A stretch of 64,000 nucleotides of DNA, taken from the NCBI RefSeq assembly GCF_020171345.1, contig NZ_JAIUZM010000002.1:62001-126000 (forward strand), given 5' to 3'. This stretch comes from Microbulbifer agarilyticus. GTDB taxonomy: Bacteria; Pseudomonadota; Gammaproteobacteria; Pseudomonadales; Cellvibrionaceae. The position numbers and the translations under genes were made by a program. This document shows positions 53,499-61,878 of this stretch, piece after piece (within the stretch, counting starts at the first letter, position 1; the number at the start of each line of letters is the position of its first letter). The notes under the pieces were generated by a model. The model searched no databases. It was given only the letters and a program-made list of their open reading frames with translations, and was not told the DNA's origin.

Positions 53499-54536
53499 CT
53501 ACTGGCCGATCTGCGTAAGCACCTTGCACTGGTGGGTCGGCGTTCTTAACGATTCAAAGACACCGGGCAAGTCATCGAGGCTCACCACATCGGTAATCAT
53601 TGGCTCGATATCAATGCGTCGCTCGGCGAGCATCGCGATAGATGTTTCAAAATCGTCTTTGGTGTAGGCAATGGCGAATTGCAGGCTGAGTTCTTTGACC
53701 AGCCCCAGAAAGGGCATGATGTTGTCAGGTTGTTCGCAGACGCCAACCGGCACGATCTTGCCACCATAGGGGGCCATTTCCATACACTGTTGCAGCAGGC
53801 CGGGCGCACCAACGCATTCAAAAATGATGTCCGGCGCCGAACCGGTCAGGTCACTAAATTGCTCGAGCAACGCCATGGCACCGGCACTTACATCCGGTTG
53901 GATAACGTGATTGGCGCCCATCTTTTTCGCCAGCTCCGCGCGGGATTCGGCAAGTTCACTGACAACCACGTCCCGCGCCCCAAAGAATTTGGCCCAAAGT
54001 GCGACCGTTAGCCCAATGGGGCCTGCACCTGTGATCAGTACGCGGTCACCGGCTTTCAGATTGGCGACACGTACTGCGTGTAGCCCGACGGCGAGCGGTT
54101 CAATCAAGGCTGCGGTTTTGAGATCCAGGCTGTCTGGGATGAGGATGGTTTCGCGCGCGCCAGCGGTTACGTATTCGGCAAAACCGCCCTGATCATTTAC
54201 GCCAGATATCTTTTTTTCCTCACACTGGAAGAATTGCCCAGTGACACAGGCTGCACACTTCCCGCAACCGATAAACGGTATTGAGCAAACTCGGTCGCCA
54301 ACCGCCCAGTTGCCCTCAGCCTCTTTGCCGACTTCTGCAATCTCGCCGACAAATTCGTGTCCGAGGATTTGCCCACAACAGGCAGTGGTCAAACCTTCCC
54401 GGGTAGCGTGGAGATCGGTGCCACAAACGCCACAGTAGGCGACCTTCATAACCAGTTCGCCGGGCTGGGGTGTTGGATCCTCAACGGTTTCAACACTCAG
54501 TGGCTGGCCAACCTCTTTAAACACCGCTGCTTTCAT
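53499..54536 (-). CDS. zinc-dependent alcohol dehydrogenase (MDR family)
   Basis: 345-residue zinc medium-chain dehydrogenase. Catalytic zinc ligands appear in CGVCGTDLH and GHEFVGEI, and the structural-zinc loop CGKCAACVTGQFFQC carries four Cys; the NAD(P) loop is ITGAGPIGLTVALWA. The open frame starts 24 codons upstream, but ATG at 54536 begins the family MKAAVFKE. It probably oxidises a hydroxylated pathway intermediate or sugar-like polyol. Divergent from the SDR at 54797 across an operator. Confidence 0.9.
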   Translation of the reverse strand: MKAAVFKEVGQPLSVETVEDPTPQPGELVMKVAYCGVCGTDLHATREGLTTACCGQILGHEFVGEIAEVGKEAEGNWAVGDRVCSIPFIGCGKCAACVTGQFFQCEEKKISGVNDQGGFAEYVTAGARETILIPDSLDLKTAALIEPLAVGLHAVRVANLKAGDRVLITGAGPIGLTVALWAKFFGARDVVVSELAESRAELAKKMGANHVIQPDVSAGAMALLEQFSDLTGSAPDIIFECVGAPGLLQQCMEMAPYGGKIVPVGVCEQPDNIMPFLGLVKELSLQFAIAYTKDDFETSIAMLAERRIDIEPMITDVVSLDDLPGVFESLRTPTHQCKVLTQIGQ

Positions 54537-54660
54537 AGTGGTATCCCAATGATTTAAGTGGCTTTTATGTACGGCTGACAGCGAGATGCAAAGCGTGTTT
54601 CCTTTCATTGGTAGAACGCCTGAATCTCAACTCTTGCAGACAGCCTATCCAAGCAAAAAC

Positions 54661-54682
54661 AAACAGTCAACACTGATTGTTT
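54661..54682. promoter_or_regulatory. putative regulon operator (N8 class), copy 9
   Basis: Arms AAACAGT and ATTGTTT around spacer CAACACTG, in the divergent gap between the zinc ADH (-) and the SDR-ThuA-ACAD group (+). Confidence 0.75.
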
Positions 54683-54796
54683 TTAATTTTCAGGTTTGTT
54701 ACCCTGCTGTCAGATGGTCGCTAAATAACCAACAATGCTGCCCCGGTAAGGTCGACCTATCTAATCGGGCAGCTACCAACACACTAGGAGATTGTT

Positions 54797-55558
54797 ATGG
54801 ATCTCGGACTTTCCGGAAAAAAGGCAGTCATTACAGGGGCAACGCGCGGTATTGGGCGTGCGATAGCAGAACAATTGGCCAGCGAAGGTGTTGACCTCGC
54901 CATATGTTCCAGAAATCAGGAAGAAGTCGATACGGCGGTAAATGCACTGAGTGGAAAGGGTGTCAAAGTCATTGGTGCGGTGGTGGATGTTGCGGATAAG
55001 GCGTCTTATCAGGCATGGATAGCCAGCGCTGGGGATGCGCTTGGTGGTATCGATATCTTCGTGCCTAACGTGAGCGCTGGTGGCGGCAACATGGGGGATG
55101 AGGGGTGGATCAATAACCTCAACGTCGATGTGCTTGGCACGACGCGAGGTGTAGAAGCGGCGATGCCGTTCCTTGAGCATTCAAAAGCAGCCTCTATCGT
55201 GATTATCGCAAGCACCGCGGGCGTTGAGACCTTCATGGGGCCGCAGCCCTACAACGCATTGAAAGGCGCTTTGGTGATTTACGGTAAGCAGTTGAGTCAG
55301 GCCGTTGCAGAGCAGGGTGTGCGCGTGAATTGTGTTTCCCCCGGGCCGGTATTTGTCGAGGGCGGAGCCTGGGATTTCATCAAGGAAAATATGGCGGACC
55401 TCTACGAGGGTACGCTGGCTCAAATTCCACAGGGTCGTATGGGTAGCCCTGAGGAAATCGCTAATGCGGTGACTTTCCTGGCAAGCCCGGCAGCGAGTCT
55501 CATCACTGGAGTAAATCTGGTGGCTGATGGCGGCTTTACTAAACGGGTACAGCTATAA
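54797..55558 (+). CDS. short-chain dehydrogenase/reductase (SDR)
   Basis: Classical SDR of 253 residues: TGATRGIG near residue 14, catalytic Ser in IIASTAG, Tyr-Lys in YNALK, and C-terminal VADGG. The NNAG motif is replaced by PNVSAGGG, which may change the substrate pocket. ATG at 54797 behind TAGGAG. Divergent from the ADH across the operator at 54661; it may share its transcript with the ThuA-like gene downstream, but a strong terminator lies between. Confidence 0.88.
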   Translation: MDLGLSGKKAVITGATRGIGRAIAEQLASEGVDLAICSRNQEEVDTAVNALSGKGVKVIGAVVDVADKASYQAWIASAGDALGGIDIFVPNVSAGGGNMGDEGWINNLNVDVLGTTRGVEAAMPFLEHSKAASIVIIASTAGVETFMGPQPYNALKGALVIYGKQLSQAVAEQGVRVNCVSPGPVFVEGGAWDFIKENMADLYEGTLAQIPQGRMGSPEEIANAVTFLASPAASLITGVNLVADGGFTKRVQL

Positions 55559-55582
55559 CCTGAAGCTCTAGCTGTATCACAA

Positions 55583-55615
55583 GGGGCGCAAGGACGGTTG
55601 CGCCCCGTTATTTTC
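55583..55615 (+). terminator. rho-independent terminator after the SDR
   Basis: Nine-base stem GGGGCGCAA/TTGCGCCCC with loop GGACGG, followed by GTTATTTT. Confidence 0.8.
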
Positions 55616-55638
55616 TTCGCGAATGATCGGGGGATGCT

Positions 55639-56406
55639 ATGGGTAAAAGTGATCGTATTGATGTCTATCTCGTTGCTGGTGGTAAATACCACAACATTGA
55701 CCACGCGCGGGTTGAATTGTTGAAGCTGCTTGCAGAGCAATCCAGAGTTAAGGTCAAGGTGGGCGCTGACTACAGTGATATCGATGCCATATGCGAATCT
55801 GATTTCATTGTTACCTATACCTGTGATGTGATCCCGACCTCTGAGCAAACGACACGCTTATGTGAGTACGTCCGCTCGGGCAAAAAATGGTTCGCGTTGC
55901 ACGGTACCAATTCGATTCTGCGTTTTCTGGTGAACGATGGTGATTTCACTGTTGACTGTCCGGAAGAGAACATTCCTTTTATGCAGATGCTTGGCAGCCA
56001 GTTTATGGCGCATCCGCCAATTCATGAATACGAGGTCAAGGCTACGGAGCCTGACCATCCACTGGTGAAGGGCATTCCATCGTTCAAGGTCGATGACGAG
56101 CTGTACCTGAGTAAATTTCATGGTGAATACCAGACCTTGCTGCATACCCACTGGAATGATCCGGTAGAAAATTTCACCAGCAACGAATGGGTCAAGGAGG
56201 ATGACATACAGCCGGTGCTGTATATCCACCCGTATGGCCAGGGGCAGGTTTTGTATCTCACGCTAGGTCATTGTCGTGGCAAATACGATATGCAGCCGGA
56301 GATTGAAGAGTATCCGGAACCCGAGGAAGGTGCTTGGCGTACGGAAGAGTTCTACGAATTGCTTCGTAGAGGTATCTGCTGGGCGATGGATCCTATTGCA
56401 CAGTAA
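55639..56406 (+). CDS. ThuA-like domain protein
   Basis: 255-residue protein with the ThuA/glutamine-amidotransferase-like flavodoxin-type fold: YLVAGGKYHNIDHAR, YTCDVIPTSEQTTR, ALHGTNSIL and VLYLTLGHCRGKYD. The GxHG-type motif (WFALHGT) fits the family. Biochemical function is unknown in most members; ThuA proteins occur in sugar-modifying operons. No signal peptide. ATG behind GGGGGATGCT. It lies between the SDR and an acyl-CoA dehydrogenase of the same orientation. Confidence 0.82.
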   Translation: MGKSDRIDVYLVAGGKYHNIDHARVELLKLLAEQSRVKVKVGADYSDIDAICESDFIVTYTCDVIPTSEQTTRLCEYVRSGKKWFALHGTNSILRFLVNDGDFTVDCPEENIPFMQMLGSQFMAHPPIHEYEVKATEPDHPLVKGIPSFKVDDELYLSKFHGEYQTLLHTHWNDPVENFTSNEWVKEDDIQPVLYIHPYGQGQVLYLTLGHCRGKYDMQPEIEEYPEPEEGAWRTEEFYELLRRGICWAMDPIAQ

Positions 56407-56467
56407 ATGTCGGCCGCAGACGGACCAAGGTCAGCTATTAGCGAATTAATAATAGGGAACGGTGAGT

Positions 56468-57655
56468 ATGGACCTATCGTTTAGCCAGGAAGAGCTGGCT
56501 TTTCAGCAGGAAGTGCGCGTATTTCTTCAGGAAAATTTGCCGGCACATATTGTCGAAGCGACGCGCCATGGTAGTGGTGTGTTCGTAGATAAGGGCATTG
56601 CACTGGAGTGGCAGGGGATTCTGGCCGAAAAAGGATGGGCGGTACCGCAATGGCCGGTAGAGCATGGTGGCACCGGGTGGACAGCAACCCAGAAGTATCT
56701 CTTCAGTAAAGAGTGTTACCACGCAGGTGCACCCATGCTGATTCCTCTTGGCTTGCTCATGCTCGCGCCGGTCATCATGGCGTTTGGCACGGAAGAGCAA
56801 AAGGCGGAATATTTACCCAAGATGTTAAGTGGGGAACATTACTGGTGTCAGGGGTATTCCGAACCGGGTGCTGGGTCTGACCTGGCCAGTCTGAAGCTGA
56901 AAGCGGAAGCCGATGGTGACGATTATGTCCTGAACGGTTCTAAGATCTGGACGACGCATGCTCACCTTGCGGACCATATTTTCTGTCTGGTTCGTACCGA
57001 TAGTCAGTGCAAGCCCCAGCACGGCATCAGCTTTTTACTGGTTGATATGCGCACGCCGGGAATTACCGTCGAGCCCATTATAACGATGGCGGGTGACCAT
57101 GAGGTGAATCAAGTCTTCTTCGACAATGTACGGGTTCCACAATCCAACCGTATTGGCGAAGAGAACAAGGGCTGGACCTATGCCAAGTATCTTCTTGAGT
57201 TTGAGCGGGGTGGTGGTTTCAGTGGTGACAGAATACGCCACGACCTCAATCAGCTCAAAGACCTCATTGCGGATGTGCAGAAGTCAACCTCGGGGTTTGA
57301 TCGTACCGGTTCGATTGCCCGTAAAGTGGCGAGAATTGATATTGATCTGAAGGCGCTGGAGATTATCGAGCTACGCATTTTATCGTCGCTCAGTAGTGGG
57401 GGGACGCCGGGGCCCGAGTCGTCGGTGATGAAGCTTACCTATACTCGCATTGAGCAGGCGGTCAATGAGCTGGCGGTTGAAGTGATCGGATACCAGGGTA
57501 TTCCAATGAACCCTGTCGAAGACGGCAGTGACGAGAGGCCAGACTATATCAGTTCCATTGTTCCGCGTTACCTGAACAATCGTGCCGCGTCTATTTTTGG
57601 CGGCTCACAGGAAGTTCAGCGCAATATCGTTTCCAAATTTGTGTTGGGGTTGTAG
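56468..57655 (+). CDS. acyl-CoA dehydrogenase
   Basis: 395-residue FAD acyl-CoA dehydrogenase. QGYSEPGAGSDLASL (flavin/substrate loop), WTTHAHLADHIF, and C-terminal IFGGSQEVQRNIVSKFVLGL are family-typical. ATG at 56468 behind AGGGAACGG; GTG at 56462 is the alternative. It resembles the larger steroid/terpenoid-cluster ACADs. A terminator starts at its stop codon and separates it from the convergent mms operon. Confidence 0.9.
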   Translation: MDLSFSQEELAFQQEVRVFLQENLPAHIVEATRHGSGVFVDKGIALEWQGILAEKGWAVPQWPVEHGGTGWTATQKYLFSKECYHAGAPMLIPLGLLMLAPVIMAFGTEEQKAEYLPKMLSGEHYWCQGYSEPGAGSDLASLKLKAEADGDDYVLNGSKIWTTHAHLADHIFCLVRTDSQCKPQHGISFLLVDMRTPGITVEPIITMAGDHEVNQVFFDNVRVPQSNRIGEENKGWTYAKYLLEFERGGGFSGDRIRHDLNQLKDLIADVQKSTSGFDRTGSIARKVARIDIDLKALEIIELRILSSLSSGGTPGPESSVMKLTYTRIEQAVNELAVEVIGYQGIPMNPVEDGSDERPDYISSIVPRYLNNRAASIFGGSQEVQRNIVSKFVLGL

Positions 57656-57679
57656 GGCTCGCTCAAGAGCCCTTTTTTT
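57655..57679 (+). terminator. rho-independent terminator after the acyl-CoA dehydrogenase
   Basis: Stem GGGCTC/GAGCCC with loop GCTCAA followed by seven T; its first base is the last base of the stop codon. It separates the catabolic region from the minus-strand mms operon. Confidence 0.9.
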
Positions 57680-57734
57680 ACCACACGACCCGGCCGAGTT
57701 GCGCTGTAACTGTTTAGTTGTGCTTGCCGTATTA

Positions 57735-58628
57735 TCAGGCGGGCTCGAGTATTTCCAATATACTGGAAAAGTCTTTCTTGCCGTCACCTGCCGATTGCTT
57801 TTCACGATAGAGCGATTCGGCATGTTCACCCAGCGGTATTTTGCTGTTGGTTTTCTTCGCATTTTCAATAGCGAGCCCGAGATCTTTGGTCATCAGGTCC
57901 ACCATAAAGCCTGGTTGATAGCCGCGTGAAGCCGGGCTGTCCATGACGCCTGGATAGGGATTGTACAGTTCCAGTGACCAGTTGCGTCCGGAGCTCTTGA
58001 GCATGATCTCGGAGAGAATACTGGGGTCTAGCCCGCTGTTTGCGCCCATTTTCAGGGCCTCACTGGTTCCAATCATATGTATGGCAAGCAACATGTTGTT
58101 GCACATCTTGGCAACCTGTCCCGCGCCGTGGCCGCCCGCATGGAAAATATTTTTACCCATTGCAGACAAAATGGGCTCTGCCCGCTCAAACCCGGCTTCC
58201 TCGCCGCCGCACATAAACGTTAGCGTTCCGGCCTGGGCTGCCGCCACACCGCCGGAGACGGGCGCATCGAGAAATTGCTGTCCTCGTTCTGTGGCTTTCT
58301 TTTGCACCCGTCGTACGGTATCAACATCGATGGTCGAGCAATCCAGTACCAGGCAATCCGCGCTGATCGTATCGAGCAGTCCCGCGTTACCATCGCTGCC
58401 TAAATAGAGACCGGCCACATGTTGCCCGGCGGGTAACATTGAGATCACTACTTCGGTATTTTCAGCCGCTTCTCTTGGGCTCTTTGTGCCGGTCGCGCCT
58501 TGCTTGACTAGGGTCGCGATGGCGGTATCGGACAGGTCGTACACGCGAACGTCGTGACCTGCCGCTACAAGGTTGGCTGCCATGGGGCCGCCCATATTGC
58601 CCAGCCCGATAAATGCAATCGTTGTCAT
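57735..58628 (-). CDS. mmsB: 3-hydroxyisobutyrate dehydrogenase
   Basis: 297-residue beta-hydroxyacid dehydrogenase that oxidises 3-hydroxyisobutyrate to methylmalonate semialdehyde in valine breakdown. NAD loop FIGLGNMGGPMAANL, substrate loop DAPVSGGVAAAQAGTL and catalytic Lys in GAGQVAKMCNN are intact. Last gene of the mmsA-ACAD-ECH-hydrolase-mmsB operon, 24 bases after the previous stop. Confidence 0.94.
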   Translation of the reverse strand: MTTIAFIGLGNMGGPMAANLVAAGHDVRVYDLSDTAIATLVKQGATGTKSPREAAENTEVVISMLPAGQHVAGLYLGSDGNAGLLDTISADCLVLDCSTIDVDTVRRVQKKATERGQQFLDAPVSGGVAAAQAGTLTFMCGGEEAGFERAEPILSAMGKNIFHAGGHGAGQVAKMCNNMLLAIHMIGTSEALKMGANSGLDPSILSEIMLKSSGRNWSLELYNPYPGVMDSPASRGYQPGFMVDLMTKDLGLAIENAKKTNSKIPLGEHAESLYREKQSAGDGKKDFSSILEILEPA

Positions 58629-58652
58629 TGGTGTTCCCTCTTGAGGATGCGG

Positions 58653-59759
58653 TTACAAGTCTGAAAGGGGATTACTTGCCCAGGGTGGTTCGAAGCAGGC
58701 GTCGATCAGTGCCTGTGGAATCTGCTCGATACTGTCGAATTGCCATTGGGGCTTATTGTCCTTGTCGATGAGTAGCGCCCGTACGCCCTCGGCAAAGTCC
58801 GGTTGACGCACCACGTGGGTGGAGAGCAGCAACTCAGCCCTAAAAACATCGGCGAGGGACATATCTGCGCAGCGCTGCAGTTGTTCGTGAATCAGTCTCG
58901 CCGATAGGGGCGATCCGGCCTTGAGTGCGGCCTTGGCTTTTTGCAACCACTTGGTATCGCCCGGCAAACCCAAGATGGCGTCACTGATCTCGGTGAGTGT
59001 GCCCTCACTACAGGCGCTTTCAATTTGCTGGCAATACGGTTGCAATTGCCCCGGGGGCATTGCGTCGAGTTGGTAGGTGGATAAGATCTCGCTGGCGATT
59101 GCATGATTAATCTTCCCTTCTGTACCAGGGAGCCAAACCTGGTTACAGAGTTGTGCAAGTACTTCCTCACGCTTTTCGGCGGGAGCCGAATAGTCCACGA
59201 GGCCAACATACAGCGCATCGGTTAGGTTCAGTGAAGTTGCCGTGAGTCCCAGAAACAGGCCGATATGATGGGGCATGCGGTTGAGAAAGTAGCTACCGCC
59301 AACATCCGGGTAAAGACCGATGGTAATTTCTGGCATGGCAATGCGTGTGCGTTCAGTGCCTACCTTGTGGCTGGCACCGGCCATCAGGCCGAGCCCCCCA
59401 CCCATGACGATGCCATGCCCCCAACAAATGACCGGTTTGCCAAACGTGTGGATCAAATAGTCCAGGCGATATTCTTCGTGAAAAAACGTTTCCGCGTAGG
59501 TGTTGGGTCCTCCGTTTGCCGCCACCGCTGAGCGGTAGAGTTGTTGCACGTCCCCCCCCGCACAAAAGGCTTTTTCACCGGCGCCCTGTAGGAATACTGC
59601 GGCAATGGAGTCGTCTGCCCGCCATGCCAGCAGTTGTCTGGACAGTGCCCGTACCATGTCCAGTGACAAGCTGTTTAACCTCTGGCTGGCATTGAGAGTG
59701 AGGACGCCTATAGCGCCGCCCTGAGCCGGCCGGACCTCTGCGGTGATCTCTTCGTTCAT
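58653..59759 (-). CDS. 3-hydroxyisobutyryl-CoA hydrolase (crotonase family)
   Basis: 368-residue crotonase-family protein, the length of HIBYL-CoA hydrolases rather than the 260 of hydratases. AFCAGGDVQQLY and HGIVMGGGLGLM form the oxyanion hole, and ITIGLYPDVGGSYF carries the catalytic Glu/Asp region. In the valine pathway it releases 3-hydroxyisobutyrate from its CoA ester so that MmsB can oxidise it. Order in the operon supports this over a generic hydratase. Confidence 0.9.
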   Translation of the reverse strand: MNEEITAEVRPAQGGAIGVLTLNASQRLNSLSLDMVRALSRQLLAWRADDSIAAVFLQGAGEKAFCAGGDVQQLYRSAVAANGGPNTYAETFFHEEYRLDYLIHTFGKPVICWGHGIVMGGGLGLMAGASHKVGTERTRIAMPEITIGLYPDVGGSYFLNRMPHHIGLFLGLTATSLNLTDALYVGLVDYSAPAEKREEVLAQLCNQVWLPGTEGKINHAIASEILSTYQLDAMPPGQLQPYCQQIESACSEGTLTEISDAILGLPGDTKWLQKAKAALKAGSPLSARLIHEQLQRCADMSLADVFRAELLLSTHVVRQPDFAEGVRALLIDKDNKPQWQFDSIEQIPQALIDACFEPPWASNPLSDL

Positions 59760-59795
59760 GCGCCTTCCATGATCAGTTTATGGTCGTATTTTGTA

Positions 59796-60584
59796 TTATT
59801 GCCAGACTGGGCTGCGCTTTTCGAGAAACGCGTTGGTGCCTTCGAGCTGGTTTTGTTCGCCGATAAGGTCGACAAAAAGCGTGCGTTCAGATTTCAGGCC
59901 CGGCGAAAGGGCTTGCTCTCGCGCTTGTATCATCAAACGTTTGCAGCTGCGGATTGCATCGGGGCTCTGCAGGGCGACCTGGCTGGCGAGCAGGATGGCC
60001 CGCTCGAGAGCTTGCCCCTTCGGAACAAGTTCTTGCGCGAGGCCTATCTTTTCGGCGGTTTCTGCGTTGACGCGCTCACCGCACAGAATCATGCGGGAGG
60101 TCCACCCTTCGCCTACAAGCCAGCTAAGGCGTTGGGTGCCCCCGGCACAGGGCAGCAGCCCGACCTTAGCCTCGGGTAACGCAGCCTGTGCATGTGCTTC
60201 GAAGAGACGAACGTCACAGGCGAGGGCGCACTCGAGCCCGCCACCCATCGCATAGCCGTTCACCGCAGCAATCGCCACGCCTTCAAATTGCGCCAAAGCT
60301 TCAAAGGCCTCCCCGAACCGTCGGGCGACTTCAGCGGCAGTTGTCTTGTCCCCGGAAGCGAACTGCTTCAGGTCCGCACCGGCTGAAAAGAATTTATCTC
60401 CCTGGCCGTGAATTACGAGGGCCGTGATGTCCCGTAGCGTATTCAGGCGATGGATGATGGTTTTGAGCCCAGCGAGACTTTCCCGATCCCAGGTGTTGGC
60501 GGGTGGGTTGTTGATCGTCAAGACGGCAATGTGATCGTGAATCTCGACCAGCAGTTTTTCAGTCGGACTGATTTCTTTCATCAT
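59796..60584 (-). CDS. enoyl-CoA hydratase (methacrylyl-CoA hydratase type)
   Basis: 262-residue crotonase. FFSAGADLKQF and NGYAMGGGLECALACD give the oxyanion hole, and PEAKVGLLPCAGGTQRL supplies one catalytic Glu in PEAKVG. Probably hydrates methacrylyl-CoA to 3-hydroxyisobutyryl-CoA, between the ACAD and the hydrolase of the same operon. Tandem ATGs follow GGGAGTAG. Confidence 0.9.
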   Translation of the reverse strand: MMKEISPTEKLLVEIHDHIAVLTINNPPANTWDRESLAGLKTIIHRLNTLRDITALVIHGQGDKFFSAGADLKQFASGDKTTAAEVARRFGEAFEALAQFEGVAIAAVNGYAMGGGLECALACDVRLFEAHAQAALPEAKVGLLPCAGGTQRLSWLVGEGWTSRMILCGERVNAETAEKIGLAQELVPKGQALERAILLASQVALQSPDAIRSCKRLMIQAREQALSPGLKSERTLFVDLIGEQNQLEGTNAFLEKRSPVWQ

Positions 60585-60642
60585 CTACTCCCGGTTGTTT
60601 TTATCGTTTGCTTTTCTGTGGGCGGTACAAAGTCCGCAGAGG

Positions 60643-61803
60643 TTACTCAATCAAGGTACCGCGTCGCTCGGATAATAGTTGTCGTGCGATGACTAAGCGC
60701 ATGATTTCGTTGGTGCCTTCCAGAATCCTGTGTACGCGTGTATCGCGAAAGTAGCGTTCGATCGGGTACTCGCGGATGTAGCCATAGCCACCGTGGAGCT
60801 GGATCGCCTCGTCGCAAATGGAGAAACAGGTATCGGTGGCAAATCGCTTGGCCATCGCGCAAAAACTCGCGCGATCGGGTGAACCCTGGTCGAGCTTGGC
60901 GGCGGCCAGTCGGATCATTTGGCGGGACGCAACCAGCTGAGTGGCCATGTCGGCAAGTTTGAATTGAGTGTTCTGGAAGTCGGCGATAAGGCGGTTGAAC
61001 TGTTTTCGCTCTTGCACATAAGTACTGGACAGTTCCACGCATGCTCTGGCTGCCCCCACGGAGCAGGCCGCAATATTGATTCGCCCACCATCGAGCGCTT
61101 CCATGGCCAGCTTGAATCCCTGCCCTTCTTCAGCGAGGCGGTTTTCTACGGGCACCTTTACGTTTTCAAACGTGACGGTGCGGGTAGGTTGGCTGTTCCA
61201 GCCCATTTTTTCTTCGGTTTTGCCGTAGTGGATGCCCGGTGTGTCGGCGGGAATGGCTACGCAGGTGATCCCGCGGGGGCCTGGTTCGCCGGTGCGTACC
61301 ATAGTGATCAGCAGGTCAGTATCCCCAGCGCCGGAAATAAAGCACTTGCTGCCATTGATGAGGTAGTGATCCCCATCCCGCTCGGCTCGGGTGGAAAGGG
61401 ATGCGGCATCAGAGCCGGAGCCCGGCTCCGTTAGGCAGTAACTCGCCAGCCTGTGCCCGGAAGCGAGCGCCTCGCACCAATAGGCCTTGAGCGCGGGACT
61501 GCCATAGCGGGCGAGCATATTCAGAGCCATATTATGGATACTGATATAGGCTGCTGTGGAAGTGCATCCGGTTGCCAGCTCTTCAATTACCAGTGTGCTA
61601 TCCAACCGGCTAAGACCAATGCCTCCATCTTCCTCTGGTACATAGAGGGACATAAATCCCAGCGCACCTGCTTCGATAAATAGTTCGGTTGGAAAAATAT
61701 GTTCCGCGTCCCACTTGGCTGCGAATGGCGCCATGGAGGTTTCCGCAAACTTACGCGCAGTTTCCTGGAACGCAATCTGGTCTTCATTGAGTTCGTAGTG
61801 CAT
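60643..61803 (-). CDS. isobutyryl-CoA dehydrogenase-type acyl-CoA dehydrogenase
   Basis: 386-residue acyl-CoA dehydrogenase. YCLTEPGSGSDAASL, CFISGAGDTDL, and C-terminal AIQLHGGYGYIREYP are clear, with FRDTRVHRILEGTNEIMR closing the protein. Operon context (with methacrylyl-CoA hydratase and mms genes) identifies the valine step from isobutyryl-CoA. ATG at 61803 behind AGGAGCGGG; the frame opens 20 codons earlier. Confidence 0.92.
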   Translation of the reverse strand: MHYELNEDQIAFQETARKFAETSMAPFAAKWDAEHIFPTELFIEAGALGFMSLYVPEEDGGIGLSRLDSTLVIEELATGCTSTAAYISIHNMALNMLARYGSPALKAYWCEALASGHRLASYCLTEPGSGSDAASLSTRAERDGDHYLINGSKCFISGAGDTDLLITMVRTGEPGPRGITCVAIPADTPGIHYGKTEEKMGWNSQPTRTVTFENVKVPVENRLAEEGQGFKLAMEALDGGRINIAACSVGAARACVELSSTYVQERKQFNRLIADFQNTQFKLADMATQLVASRQMIRLAAAKLDQGSPDRASFCAMAKRFATDTCFSICDEAIQLHGGYGYIREYPIERYFRDTRVHRILEGTNEIMRLVIARQLLSERRGTLIE

Positions 61804-61878
61804 GGATGTCCCGCTCCTATCGGAATGAAGAGCGCGCGCAGGGAGGACCCTGCGCGCAGCCACAAGCGAAAGGTTGGT

